Of a stretch of DNA of 64,000 bases, positions 25,432 to 34,554 are shown in pieces (the stretch's first letter is position 1; every line of letters begins with the position of its first letter). This stretch comes from Actinocrispum wychmicini. Lineage in GTDB: Bacteria > Actinomycetota > Actinomycetes > Mycobacteriales > Pseudonocardiaceae. A program made the translations under genes and the position numbers. Location of the stretch: positions 372,001-436,000 of the forward strand of contig NZ_SLWS01000003.1 of the NCBI RefSeq assembly GCF_004345645.1, written 5' to 3'. The notes below the pieces were generated by a model that saw only the letters and a list, made by a program, of their open reading frames with translations, was not told where the DNA came from and searched no databases.

Positions 25432-25734
25432 CAGAATCCTCCGTTTCGTGATACCCCTGTCTTTTCTCATGACGGGAATGGCGGCCAGGGCGCCCACCTG
25501 GTCAGGCCGATATTCCATGGGCACAATCGACGGCAACTCAATGGTGTCGTTGCCCACTAATGGCGGATGACCTCATCAAATTATCCGCGACGGGCTGCGA
25601 ACCAAAGCGTTCTGTGGCACTGTTATCCGGATCGTGACGTTTTCGGTGTCGCCGATCGCGAGCGCAGTGCCGCGAACGTTGGTGAATAATAATCAAATTG
25701 GCCGATGATGATGTGTGTCAATGCGCGGTTTGTG

Positions 25735-25842
25735 CTAGTGGCTCGTCACGCATCCTTGGGTGTTGCGCCGTCGGATGTAGGCGCTGATCGCGGTGTTCTG
25801 CTTGCCCGTCGCCAGGTCCAGTGCGGCCAGCGTGTGGGGCGG
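25735..25842 (-). pseudogene. Possible IS630-type transposase fragment
   Basis: Within the otherwise gene-free 25432-25872 stretch, the minus strand reads HTLAALDLATGKQNTAIS and then SAYIRRRNTQGCVTSH to a stop. LAALDLATGK is a motif of the DDE domain of IS630-family transposases. There is no start codon and only ~36 residues remain. It lies on the far side of the truncated NmrA/AraC pair from a second IS630-like piece. The rest of the gap (25432-25734) is A/T-rich, with promoter space for the secreted protein. Confidence 0.4.
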
Positions 25843-25872
25843 AGTGATCGTCGCGGCTGTGGGTCGGTCGGG

Positions 25873-26610
25873 TCAGTTCCAGTGGCCTGCGGCGGCGGTC
25901 TCGGCGGCGTAGGCCTCGAACGGCCTGGCCGGTCGGCCGAGGGCTCGTTCTACGCCGTCGGCGGTCTCGGCGGCCAAGCCGTCACGGATGGTCACGAGGA
26001 TGCCGGTGAGCAGCCGCGCGATGTCGGGTGGGACGTCGTTGGCGACCTGGCGCTCGACGTGGACCTCGGGGGCGAGGTCGACGTGACGAATCGTGCGCCC
26101 GGTGGCCTTGCTGATGAGGTCGGCCGCCTCGCCGAAGCTTATCGCCCGCGGGCCGGTCAGCTGGTAGATCTGGCCGCTGTGGCGGTCGTCGGTGAGCGCC
26201 GACGCGGCGACCTCGGCGATGTCCTCAGCGTCGATGAACGGCGTGCGCCCGTCACCGGTGGGCAGGGAGAGGGTCCCGTCGAGGATTCCTGGCAGCCAGG
26301 GGCCCTCGCTGAAGTTCTGCGAGAACCAGTCCGGTCGCAGGATGGTCCAGTCGACGCCGGAGCCGCGCACGGCCTGCTCGGGGGCCTTGAGGGGATGACT
26401 GTCGTCGGCCTCCCCGACGCCGCCGGCTGACAGCAGCACCAGCCGACGCGCGCCGGCGGCGACCGCTTCGGCCACGAACCTGGGGATGCGGTCCGCGCTC
26501 GCCTGCAGGCTGGGCTCCACGATGTAGGCGGCGGTGACACCGTCGAGCGCGGGCGCCCAGGTTGTTGGGTTGCCTAGGTCGAAGCGGACGTCGCCGCTGG
26601 TGCGGGACGC
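25873..26610 (-). pseudogene. NmrA-type NAD(P)-binding protein lacking its N-terminus
   Basis: The C-terminal ~240 residues of an NmrA/SDR-like protein are clear: VRFDLGNPTTWAPALDGV, RRLVLLSAGGVGEAD, WTILRPDWFSQNF, IDAEDIAEVAASALTDD, QIYQLTGPRAISFGEAADL. The dinucleotide-binding GxxGxxG start is missing: upstream of ~26592 the frame runs into antisense of the AraC fragment without family resemblance. Without the Rossmann start it should not bind NAD(P)H. The break is head-to-head with that of AraC, pointing to one deletion. Confidence 0.7.
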
Positions 26611-26624
26611 ATGGTGTGCCAGAC

Positions 26625-27013
26625 CGGGGGCGGCGCTCCCTGCCTGGCACCGGGCGCTGGCCGATCCCGCTATCGGCGACGCGCTGCGCCTGCTGCACGA
26701 GGATCCCGCCCACCGGTGGACGGTCGCCGCACTGGCCGCCAAGGTCGGAATGTCCCGCGCCGCGTTCGCCGCACGCTTCACCAGCCTCGTCGGCCAGCCC
26801 CCGCTCACCTACCTCACCGGCTGGCGGATGACCCTGGGGGCGGACCTGCTCCGGGACACCGAGGCCACCGTCGCCCGCACGGTCGGATACGAGGACGCCT
26901 TCGCCTTCAGCGTCGCGTTCAAACGCGCCCGCGGCGTCAGCCCCTCGGTCTGGCGCCGCCAGTGCGCTGACCCCGGCGCTACGGAGCGGGGGACGGCCGC
27001 GGAAGATCGGTGA
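26625..27013 (+). pseudogene. AraC-family regulator lacking its N-terminal domain
   Basis: The DNA-binding half is complete: ALADPAIGDALRLLHEDP, first helix-turn-helix VAALAAKVGMSRAAFAARF, conserved PPLTYLTGWRM, second helix-turn-helix VARTVGYEDAFAFSVAFKRA and GVSPSVWRR. The usual N-terminal cupin domain is absent; upstream of ~26625 the frame is antisense of the NmrA fragment. It may still bind DNA if translated from an internal start, but no good ribosome-binding site is seen. Divergent AraC/NmrA pairs are common, so a deletion removed both N-termini and the shared promoter. Confidence 0.7.
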
Positions 27014-27021
27014 GTATCTGC

Positions 27022-27176
27022 GGGATTTCGTGGCAGACCACCACGACCTGGAAGACGTCTACCGATCCGGACGTCATCGGCAAGACGCGCCGGATCCTTG
27101 ATCTTACGACCATCCGCCCGCCGATGGCCGGGTGGTCTGTGTGGACGAGTTCGGTCCGTTGAACCTCTCAACCGGG
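27022..27176 (+). pseudogene. IS630-family transposase fragment
   Basis: The plus strand reads GISWQTTTTWKTSTDPDV then IGKTRRILDL, and after a one-base shift DHPPADGRVVCVDEFGPLNL. These are consecutive motifs of the helix-turn-helix/DDE junction of IS630-type transposases, ending at the first catalytic Asp (VDEFGPL). About 50 residues remain, with a frameshift and no ends recognised. It abuts the AraC fragment and the end of the PNPOx gene. Confidence 0.7.
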
Positions 27177-27668
27177 CCGTGTCACGCGGGTTCGGTGGTC
27201 CTTGGCGAGGCCGTGCAACGGGCATGGCTGCTTGGGCTCCCGTGGGCACAGGATCCACAGGTCCGACACCGTCGCGCGGTAAAGGCGGTACGGCGCCGGT
27301 CCGGTCACATCCTCGAGGGTGCAGGGTGCGCCACCGCGGCTTTCAGACCCGGGATAGACATTGAGGCCGCGGTCGAGTTCGCTACCGGACAGTTCGTGGG
27401 CTTCGCCGAGTGCGTACACGGCGCGTCCGTGGTAGGGCGGGACGGTGGAGTCGAAGATGGCGATGCTCACCTGTGGACGCTCGGCGATGTTGCGTGAGTG
27501 CTGGGCGTCCGGGGCCGAGATCCAGTAGTACTCCCACTCGTTCGCCGGGGCGAAGTACACCGGGGACGTCCATGGTTGGCCGCTCTGGTCGGCGGTGCCC
27601 AGCGTCAGGTAGCGGTTGCTGTCGATGACGGCCCGTGCGTGGTCGGCGGGGGCCTCGCTCTTGCCCAT
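27168..27668 (-). CDS. Pyridoxamine 5'-phosphate oxidase-fold protein
   Basis: 166 residues from ATG 27668 (longer in-frame readings are antisense of the antiporter). Split-barrel flavin-binding fold: NRYLTLGTADQSGQPWTSPV, YFAPANEWEYYWIS, HSRNIAERPQVSIAIFDS. These are the typical strands of the PNPOx-like superfamily, which bind FMN or F420. It lacks the residues of true PdxH and is probably a general reductase or flavin protein of unknown substrate. Divergent from the antiporter, with a 63-bp gap. Confidence 0.82.
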   Translation of the reverse strand: MGKSEAPADHARAVIDSNRYLTLGTADQSGQPWTSPVYFAPANEWEYYWISAPDAQHSRNIAERPQVSIAIFDSTVPPYHGRAVYALGEAHELSGSELDRGLNVYPGSESRGGAPCTLEDVTGPAPYRLYRATVSDLWILCPREPKQPCPLHGLAKDHRTRVTRPG

Positions 27669-27731
27669 CCGTCGATCATGCCCGACGTGGCGTGGCTCCG
27701 TGACGGCGGCGGAATGTGACACTGGGACGCG

Positions 27732-28859
27732 ATGAGCCTGTTCACGTTGGCGTTGGTCATGGCCGTGGGCCTTGCCGGGCCGTTGCTCGCCGCGCCGAAG
27801 CGGCTTCGGGTGCCGGTCGTGGTGGGGGAGATCCTGCTGGGTGTGGTTGTCGGGCGGACCGGGACCGGGTGGGTGAACGCGGATGAGCCGGTGCTGTCGT
27901 TCGTAGCCACTGCGGGGTTCGCGCTGGTGATGCTGGTCGCGGGCAGTCATGTGCCGGTGCGCGACAAGGCGTTGCGGGTCGCCGCGGGCAGGGGAGTGCT
28001 CCTGGCCGTTGTGGTGGGTGTCCTGGCCGTTCCGGCTGGGCTGGGTGTGGCCGCGTTGACCGGCACCGGCCACGGGTTGCTGTATGCGGTGCTGCTGGCG
28101 TCCAGTTCGGCGGCCCTGGTGATGCCGGTGATCAACGCGGCGAAGCTCGACGGCTCGGCTGTGATCGCCACGATGGTGCAGGTCGCCGTCGCGGATACAG
28201 TATGCATTGTCGCGTTGCCGTTGGCTGAGGATCCCGCACGGGCTGGTCGGGCGGCGTTGGGCGCGCTCGCGGTGATCGCGGTCGGTGCGGTGTGGTGGCT
28301 GTTGTTGTGGTGGTTGCAGGCGCGTGGCTTGGTGGAACGGGCACACGAGGTCAGCAAGACCCGGCATTTCGGGCTGGAGCTACGGATCGCGCTGATCGTG
28401 GTGTTCGGGATGGCCGGGTTGGCGCAGCTGCTGGGTGTGTCGGTGATGCTCGCCGGGTTCGTGGCCGGGCTCGCGCTGGCCGCGGTCGGTGAGCCGAGGC
28501 GGTTGGCGCGTCAGCTGTTCGCGGTCACCGACGGGTTCCTCGGGCCAGTGTTCTTCGTGTGGTTGGGCGCGTCCTTGGACCTGGCGGAGCTGGGTGATCA
28601 TCCGTTGATGATCGTGTTGGCCGCGTTGTTGGCGGTGGGGACGGTCGTGGTGCACGCGTCGGTGCGCCTGGTGGGGCAGCCGTTGCCGTTGGCGGTGTTG
28701 GCCGGGGCGCAGTTGGGTGTGCCGGTCGCGGCGGTGACGATCGGTACGCGTTCGCAGCTGCTCGCGCCGGGTGAAGGGAGCGCGATTCTGGCGGCCGCGC
28801 TGGTCAGCGTCGCGGTGACCGCCTGGTCGGCCGCTGCCGCGGTGCGCAGTGCGAAGTGA
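27732..28859 (+). CDS. Cation/proton antiporter (CPA2/Kef type)
   Basis: 375 residues, about 11-12 transmembrane helices without a soluble regulatory domain. Typical start LRVPVVVGEILLGVVVGRTGTG, a helix with charged/proline breaks SSSAALVMPVINAAKLDG, and FGMAGLAQLLGVSVMLAGFVAGL. It would exchange Na+ or K+ for H+ across the membrane. No TrkA-N domain is attached, so regulation differs from KefC. A second, unrelated CPA2-type antiporter lies at 46888-48111. Ends 27 bp before the repeat NTPase; cotranscription is possible. Confidence 0.85.
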   Translation: MSLFTLALVMAVGLAGPLLAAPKRLRVPVVVGEILLGVVVGRTGTGWVNADEPVLSFVATAGFALVMLVAGSHVPVRDKALRVAAGRGVLLAVVVGVLAVPAGLGVAALTGTGHGLLYAVLLASSSAALVMPVINAAKLDGSAVIATMVQVAVADTVCIVALPLAEDPARAGRAALGALAVIAVGAVWWLLLWWLQARGLVERAHEVSKTRHFGLELRIALIVVFGMAGLAQLLGVSVMLAGFVAGLALAAVGEPRRLARQLFAVTDGFLGPVFFVWLGASLDLAELGDHPLMIVLAALLAVGTVVVHASVRLVGQPLPLAVLAGAQLGVPVAAVTIGTRSQLLAPGEGSAILAAALVSVAVTAWSAAAAVRSAK

Positions 28860-28886
28860 CCTCGGTGGGCTGGGGATAATTGCCGG

Positions 28887-31832
28887 ATGGGACCCGACGG
28901 GGGCACGCGGCCGTTGCCGCGACCTGACGTACCCCAAGGGCCCCTGCGTGACCTCAAGGACGCGGTGTACGAGCTGTACCTGGCGGCGTACCCGATCTCG
29001 CTGGACGCGATCCACACCCGCATCCACAGCCTGGACATCGACCCGACGCCGGACCGGACCGCGATCGGGGACGTGATCAGCGGCGATTCGCTGCCGGCCG
29101 ACGCGCGTGACGTGGTCGCCGTGGTGGCCGCCTTGTTGCAGCCCCGGCTCGGACCGGGTGTCCGGGGGCATCCCGAGGTCGAACGGATCCGCACGCTGTG
29201 GGCGCAGGCGGCCGGGCAGCGCCCGCTCGGCCGGCCCGTCCTGGCGGTGTCCCCGGGTGATCTCGAGGTGCACGTGGCCAACCTCAGCCCTGACAACGAC
29301 ACACTGCCCGAGTTGCCGCCGTACGTCGTCCGCCCCGGCGACCGGGCGATCCAGCGGGCCGTCGACCAGGTCCGGGCCGGCCGGTCGGAGATGGTGGTCC
29401 TGGTCAGCGACTCGACGTCGGGCAAGACCCGGGCGTGTTACGAGGCGCTGCGGTGGGCGCCGGACGCCGGGACCGAGAGCCTCGCCGACAGTGGCTGGTC
29501 GGTGTGGCCGCCGATCAGCCCGGTCGACGTCACGACGTTCCTGCGCGACCTGCCGTCGGTCGGCGCGCGAACCGTGGTGTGGCTCAACGAGGTTCAGCGG
29601 TACCTGGTCGAGCCGGCCGCCCCGCTGGCCCGGCAGGTCGCCGACGGCCTGCGGGAACTGTTGGCGTCCCGGGCCCGCGGGCCGGTGCTGGTGCTCGGCA
29701 CGCTCTGGCCGGACCTGTGGTCCCAGTTGACCCGCCGACCGCAGTCGGGCGAGCCGGACACGTTCGCGTCCGCTCGTCTGCTTCTGGACGGGCGCGGCAT
29801 TCCGTGGCCGGACACGTTCACCGACGAGGAGCAGCAGGCGGCGCGGGACACCGGCGACCCTCGCCTGGTCGAGGCGGCCGACCACGCCGAAGGCGGCGCG
29901 GTGACCCAGTTTCTCGCCGGTGTTCCCGATCTCATGCAGCGCTACCGGCTCGCCGCCCCGCCCGTCCGTGCCGTCATCCACGCGGCCATGGACGCCCGGC
30001 GGTTAGGTCACGGTGAGTGGCTGCCCGCCGCGCTGCTGAGCCACGCGGCACCGTCCTATTTAGACAGTCGGGAGCTGCGGAAAGTCGAGCGCACGCCGAA
30101 CTGGTTCGCTGACACGGTGTACGAACTCACGCGCCTCGGCGACGCCGACACGAGCGTGCTGACAGCCGATGGCCACGACCGGTACCGGTTGGAGGGATAT
30201 CTCGACCAGCACGGCAGGCGAACCCGTATTTCCCTTGTGCCGCCGCAAGGTTTCTGGGACGCCTGTGTCGAGTGCAGTGCCCGTCCGGACGACCTGGCTG
30301 GCCTCGCGAAGAGCGCGCAGCGGCGACATCGGCTGAGGATCGCCGCCGCGCTCTGCACGAAAGCCAGCCACACCGGGCACCCGTATGCGTCGATGATGCT
30401 GGCGGAGATCCTGGTGGAGTCCGGCCATGGCGTGGCGGACGAGCAGCGCTACCGTGAGGCGGCGGCCGCCGGGCATCCCTACGCGCTGCTCTTTCTCGCG
30501 GAGACGAGAGAACGCGCGGGCGACCACTGGGGTGCCGAACTGGTCGCGGAACAGGCGGCCCAACTCGGGGACCCGCACACCATGGCGATGCTGGCGATGA
30601 TGCGCAGGAAAGCCGGTGACGTCGAAAGCGCCGACCGGCTGGCCGCCCACGCCAGCGACGCCGGTTACGTGTCCGCGGTCGTGGACCTGGTGGAACAGCG
30701 TGAACGGGATGGCGATCACGACGGCGCCGAGCGAATCGCCCTGAACGCGGCCCGCAACGGACGGCTCGCCGCGTTGATGCGCCTGGTGGAGATGCGTGAG
30801 CGGGCGGGTGCCCAGGAGGACGCGGAACGCCTGGCGCACTACGCGGCGGACGCCCGCCATCCGATCGCGTTGGCGAACCTGGCGATGATGCGGGAACGTG
30901 CCGGCGACCAGGAGGACGCGGAACGCCTGGCGCACATGAGTTTGCGTGGCGGCCCGCCGACCGCGCTCACGAACCTGGCCAGGATGCGGGAACGAGCCGG
31001 GGACCGGCCGGCAGCGGAACGCATCGCCGAGCAGGCCGCGCGAGCGGGGCATCCGGACACCCTCGCGATGCTTGCCGAGATGCGCGCCGAGTCCGGTGAT
31101 CACGCGGAGGCACAGCGTCTGACCGAACGGGCCGCGCGGGCGGGTCATCCGGATACGTTGGCGACGTTGGGGATGATGCGGGAGCAGGTGGGGGACAGTC
31201 GTGGGGCAGAGGAGCTGTATCGGCGGGCGCTTGACGCCGGGCACACGGAGGCGTTGACGAATCTGGCGATCATCCGGGAACGCGCCGGCGACCGCGAAGA
31301 AGCGGAAGACCTTGCCCTGCAAGCAACTCGGGCGGGTCATCCGGATACGTTGGCGACGTTGGGGATGATGCGGGAGCAGGTGGGGGACAGTCGTGGGGCA
31401 GAGGAGCTGTATCGGCGGGCGCTTGACGCCGGGCACACGGAGGCGTTGACGAATCTGGCGATCATCCGGGAACGCGCCGGCGACCGCGAAGAAGCGGAAA
31501 GCCTGGCACACCAGAGCTTACGGGACGGATCGCCGGCGGCTTTCTCGAACCTCGCCAGGATGCGTGCGCGGGCAGGCGACCACGAGGACGCGGAACGCCT
31601 GGCGGACCAGGCGTTGCGCGCCGGTCATCCGGACACCCTCGCGATGCTGGCGGTGATGCGGGAACAGACCGGCGACCGGGACGCCGCCGAACGCCTCGCC
31701 CGGCGGGCCGCCGACGCGGGTCGCTCGTACGCCCTGATCCGGATGGCCATGACACGGCCGGCCGACCCGACATGGGCACACGTCAAACAGTTCGGCCTGG
31801 ACGCCGACGGCGCGATGTCCGACGCGTGGTGA
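28887..31832 (+). CDS. STAND-like NTPase with ~34-residue helical repeats
   Basis: 981 residues. N-terminal ~100: a helical helix-turn-helix-like region (SLDAIHTRIHSLDIDP, TAIGDVISGDSLP). Middle: a P-loop-like LVSDSTSGKTRACYEAL (first Gly of Walker A replaced by Ser) and a Walker B-like ARTVVWLNEVQRYL. From ~500 to the end: TPR/Sel1-like repeats of about 33-34 residues with the consensus HPDTLAMLAEMRERAGD and DAERLA. Two repeat units are exactly duplicated (31137-31499). This architecture fits sensor NTPases of bacterial conflict systems, where repeats recognise a trigger. It ends six bases from the convergent cyclase-like/EAD2 gene. Target unknown. Confidence 0.75.
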   Translation: MGPDGGTRPLPRPDVPQGPLRDLKDAVYELYLAAYPISLDAIHTRIHSLDIDPTPDRTAIGDVISGDSLPADARDVVAVVAALLQPRLGPGVRGHPEVERIRTLWAQAAGQRPLGRPVLAVSPGDLEVHVANLSPDNDTLPELPPYVVRPGDRAIQRAVDQVRAGRSEMVVLVSDSTSGKTRACYEALRWAPDAGTESLADSGWSVWPPISPVDVTTFLRDLPSVGARTVVWLNEVQRYLVEPAAPLARQVADGLRELLASRARGPVLVLGTLWPDLWSQLTRRPQSGEPDTFASARLLLDGRGIPWPDTFTDEEQQAARDTGDPRLVEAADHAEGGAVTQFLAGVPDLMQRYRLAAPPVRAVIHAAMDARRLGHGEWLPAALLSHAAPSYLDSRELRKVERTPNWFADTVYELTRLGDADTSVLTADGHDRYRLEGYLDQHGRRTRISLVPPQGFWDACVECSARPDDLAGLAKSAQRRHRLRIAAALCTKASHTGHPYASMMLAEILVESGHGVADEQRYREAAAAGHPYALLFLAETRERAGDHWGAELVAEQAAQLGDPHTMAMLAMMRRKAGDVESADRLAAHASDAGYVSAVVDLVEQRERDGDHDGAERIALNAARNGRLAALMRLVEMRERAGAQEDAERLAHYAADARHPIALANLAMMRERAGDQEDAERLAHMSLRGGPPTALTNLARMRERAGDRPAAERIAEQAARAGHPDTLAMLAEMRAESGDHAEAQRLTERAARAGHPDTLATLGMMREQVGDSRGAEELYRRALDAGHTEALTNLAIIRERAGDREEAEDLALQATRAGHPDTLATLGMMREQVGDSRGAEELYRRALDAGHTEALTNLAIIRERAGDREEAESLAHQSLRDGSPAAFSNLARMRARAGDHEDAERLADQALRAGHPDTLAMLAVMREQTGDRDAAERLARRAADAGRSYALIRMAMTRPADPTWAHVKQFGLDADGAMSDAW
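31137..31499 (+). repeat. Exact 171-bp direct duplication inside the repeat NTPase gene
   Basis: 31137-31307 and 31329-31499 are identical by eye over 171 bp with a 192-bp period (64 residues, two helical repeats). Neighbouring repeats are much more diverged at DNA level and use more GC-rich codons. This is a recent in-frame expansion or conversion. Confidence 0.88.
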
Positions 31833-31837
31833 GATCG

Positions 31838-32734
31838 CTACTTGTCCCGGGTCAGGACGAGGTCGGCCGCGGCGGCGAACCTGTGCACGACCGGGGAGTC
31901 GCCCTCCAGCTGGCGAACGACCTCGATGAGTTCCTGGAGACCGCCCGGGTAGTTCATGCAGGTCTGAATGAGCGAGAACATGTGGTGCCGCTGCCGCGGG
32001 AAATAGGGCACCGCGTTGGCGATCTCGGGCCGCAACTGGTCGAAGACGAGTTCCCGGCCGCGTGGGTCGCGCAGGATGTCGATGTCCAGCGCCGCGTCGA
32101 CCAGAGCGGTCACGTCATGCCGGCCGGGGCCAGGCGGGGCGGTGTCCGCCTGCGCGGCGTCGAGCAGGCGCAGCCAGGCGAGGGTCCTGGAGTCCTTCAT
32201 CGCCACGGCGATCTGTTGGTATGACGCGGGTGCGGCAGCGGGTTCCTGCTTGATCACATCATGGAAGAACTCGTCCGACGCGATCAGGGCCAGCGTCCCG
32301 CCCGACGCGCGCAGTGCCACCTTCGCCTGCTGCGCGTCGAGCTGGCGGAACGCCGTGTTGATCGCCTGACTCGCCACACCCTGTTCGTTCTCCGACACTT
32401 CACCCGAGTGCAGCGACACCCGCAGCCGCATTCTGGCTTCTTCAGCGTGTATCGCGTTGTACCGCCGCAAGTGCGTCAACAACCGGTCCGGCCACCGATC
32501 CGCCAACCAATGGGCGGGATACTCCGGCGGCACCAGGATCAACGCGCCGTCACCGCGGTCTTCCAGTTGACAGTCCTGCCAGGGAACGCCGGACTCGTCG
32601 AACGCCGTCTGCAAGGTGTGGTACAGACCCTCACGCACGACCATCTGGTGCATCGACGTCCGCCTGGGGTCGCTGAACGCCGCGACATCGACGCACACGA
32701 TCGTGCGGTGCCCAGCCGTCACCAACGAACCCAC
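31838..32734 (-). CDS. Nucleotidyl-cyclase-like protein with effector-associated domain
   Basis: 298 residues. The N-terminal ~180 resemble class III adenylate/guanylate cyclase domains: TIVCVDVAAFSDPRR (metal-binding Asp), LEDRGDGALILVP (second Asp region), MRLRVSLHSGEV. The C-terminal ~80 (LVDAALDIDILRDPRGRELV, FDQLRPEIANAVPYF) match the effector-associated domain 2 pattern of conflict systems. It may make a nucleotide signal or only bind nucleotide, and recruit an effector through its EAD. Convergent with the repeat NTPase (6-bp gap). Activity is uncertain: the transition-state Asn/Arg residues cannot be identified with confidence. Confidence 0.75.
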   Translation of the reverse strand: MGSLVTAGHRTIVCVDVAAFSDPRRTSMHQMVVREGLYHTLQTAFDESGVPWQDCQLEDRGDGALILVPPEYPAHWLADRWPDRLLTHLRRYNAIHAEEARMRLRVSLHSGEVSENEQGVASQAINTAFRQLDAQQAKVALRASGGTLALIASDEFFHDVIKQEPAAAPASYQQIAVAMKDSRTLAWLRLLDAAQADTAPPGPGRHDVTALVDAALDIDILRDPRGRELVFDQLRPEIANAVPYFPRQRHHMFSLIQTCMNYPGGLQELIEVVRQLEGDSPVVHRFAAAADLVLTRDK

Positions 32735-32872
32735 CGTCCCGGAGGCGTCACAGTCCTGGTCAGCGTACTCTCGCGGGCGGCTGGGGAGCGGTCACCCGGC
32801 GGATGACCACCACGATGATCGCCACCCCGAGCATGGCCACGCCGGTCAGGTGGCTGCCCCGGCCGGCGTCCG

Positions 32873-34498
32873 TTAGCCAGGGGGCATCAGCCGCAGGTGC
32901 AGCATGGCGGCGAAGCGGGCGTCCGGGTCGGCCAGGTCCACGCCGCCCACCTCGGCCAACCTACGCAGCCGGTAGCGGAAAGTGTTCTGGTGCACGTACA
33001 TCGCGGCGGACGCGGCCACGACGTCGCCGAACGCGTCGAGCCACGCCCGCAGGGTCGCCACGAGGTCCGTGCCGTGCTCGGCGTCGTAGCTGGTGAGGCG
33101 TTCGATCGGGCCGGTGGGCTGGTCGCCTTGGGCGGCCATCAGATCCCGGAGTTCCAGCAGCAGCACTTCGACTTCGACATCGGACAACTGCGCGACCCGT
33201 CGACGACCTGCGCCGGAACGCAGCACGCGCAACGCGCGGTCCGCTGCGGCACGGGACTTACGTAGCCCCGCGATGTCCTCGGCCACACAGCCGACGCCGG
33301 CGCGTGCGTTCACCCGGTCACCGACGCGATCGAGGAAGTCGGTCGCGACCCTGGCCGCGTCGAGCGGGTCGGCGACCGGGGCGATCGCGTACACCACGTC
33401 GCCGAGCAACGCGATCGCCGAACGTGGGTACACCGCGCCCAAGTGGATGGCGAACGCGTCGGAGATCCGCTGGCGTTCGGCGGTCAGGCGGGCGTGCGAG
33501 TCCACGCTCGGGTCGCCCACGTTCGGGTCGGCCGGGGACATCGCGACCACCACGGCCGCCCGGCCGAGCAGCCCCAGCCGTCGGATCGCCTCGGTCGCGC
33601 CCGCCCCGCCCTCCAGGGCCTGGCCGACCAGGTCCGCGCGCAGCCGGCGTTGCACGTCCGCGCCCGCCCGCCGGCGCAGCATGTGCAGGGCGACGAGCTT
33701 GGCCGAGTCCTGGAAGGCGCGGGCCCGGTCCGGGGCCAGCGGGCCGTGCACGGCGGCCCAGATCGAGCCGAGGACCTCGTCGCCCGCGCGGACCGCGATC
33801 GCCACCCGGGGCAGCATGCCTTCTTCCAACTGGCCGGTCGACAGGTCGATGTAGACGGGCTGGTCGCTGCGGTACAGGTCGCGGAACACGCCCATCTCCT
33901 CCAGCGGGCGGGTGAGCCGGTCGGGGACCTGCCGGCCGAGGATCGTCTCCACCCGGGACGCGTCGGCCTCCTCCTGCCGGCCGGAAAACGCCAGCACCCG
34001 CGAACTGCGGTCCTCGATGGTCACCGGCGCGTCCAGCAGCGCGGCCACCGCGTTCGCCAGCGCGAACAGGTCGCCGAACGGCGGCCCGCCGACGGGTTCC
34101 GGCTCGTCCGACCCGACCTCGCCCTCAGCCAACAGCGTCCGCAGCAGCGCGGCGAGCTGGGCCCACGACGCCCCGCGAGTGAGGCTGAGCAGCGCCACCC
34201 CCGAGTCGTGGGCCGCGGCGGCGATCAGCGCGTCCTCCGGCACCGGTGACCGCACGACAAGGGCCGCCGCGCCCTGCGTCCCGAGCCGGCGCAACGCGTC
34301 CGCGATCGGCTCGGCGCCGTCCAGCCCGACGCCGAGCACCAGCGCGTGCGGGGACAGCACGGGCTGGTCCAGCGGGTCGTGGATGGCGACGCCGTCGATC
34401 CGGTCCACCCCGTCGGGATCGCCGTGGACCAGATCGAGCAGCGTCGTGCCGAGGTCCTCCAGGACCCGGCCGAGGCTGGCGCGGGGACGTACGGGCAT
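32873..34498 (-). CDS. PucR-family transcriptional regulator
   Basis: 541 residues from ATG 34498. The N-terminal purine-catabolism-type domain (~1-130) starts LGRVLEDLGTTLLDLVHGD, the middle is a GAF-like/GGDEF-related region, and the C-terminal HTH_30 helix-turn-helix reads TLRAWLDAFGDVVAASAAMY and VHQNTFRYRLRRLAEVGG, the usual PucR/CdaR end. It is last in a leftward operon after the racemase (56-bp gap) and is the natural local regulator of the divergent peptide/D-amino-acid genes. Ligand unknown. Confidence 0.9.
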   Translation of the reverse strand: MPVRPRASLGRVLEDLGTTLLDLVHGDPDGVDRIDGVAIHDPLDQPVLSPHALVLGVGLDGAEPIADALRRLGTQGAAALVVRSPVPEDALIAAAAHDSGVALLSLTRGASWAQLAALLRTLLAEGEVGSDEPEPVGGPPFGDLFALANAVAALLDAPVTIEDRSSRVLAFSGRQEEADASRVETILGRQVPDRLTRPLEEMGVFRDLYRSDQPVYIDLSTGQLEEGMLPRVAIAVRAGDEVLGSIWAAVHGPLAPDRARAFQDSAKLVALHMLRRRAGADVQRRLRADLVGQALEGGAGATEAIRRLGLLGRAAVVVAMSPADPNVGDPSVDSHARLTAERQRISDAFAIHLGAVYPRSAIALLGDVVYAIAPVADPLDAARVATDFLDRVGDRVNARAGVGCVAEDIAGLRKSRAAADRALRVLRSGAGRRRVAQLSDVEVEVLLLELRDLMAAQGDQPTGPIERLTSYDAEHGTDLVATLRAWLDAFGDVVAASAAMYVHQNTFRYRLRRLAEVGGVDLADPDARFAAMLHLRLMPPG

Positions 34499-34554
34499 GG
34501 TGTCGACCCCTTGACTTCGTCGAGTTCGACGAGAGTGTGCCCGATGTTCGTCGC

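Noticed and set aside
28380..29981. Long minus-strand frame opposite the repeat NTPase and antiporter
   Set aside because: Low-complexity Arg/Gln/His composition and no start signal; shadow of real genes.
31137..31499. CRISPR-like or satellite repeat
   Set aside because: Only two copies, coding and in phase with a 64-residue protein period; it is a gene-internal duplication.
30060..31511. Minus-strand frame with its own internal repeats
   Set aside because: The repeats mirror the duplicated helical repeats of the plus-strand NTPase gene; not independent.
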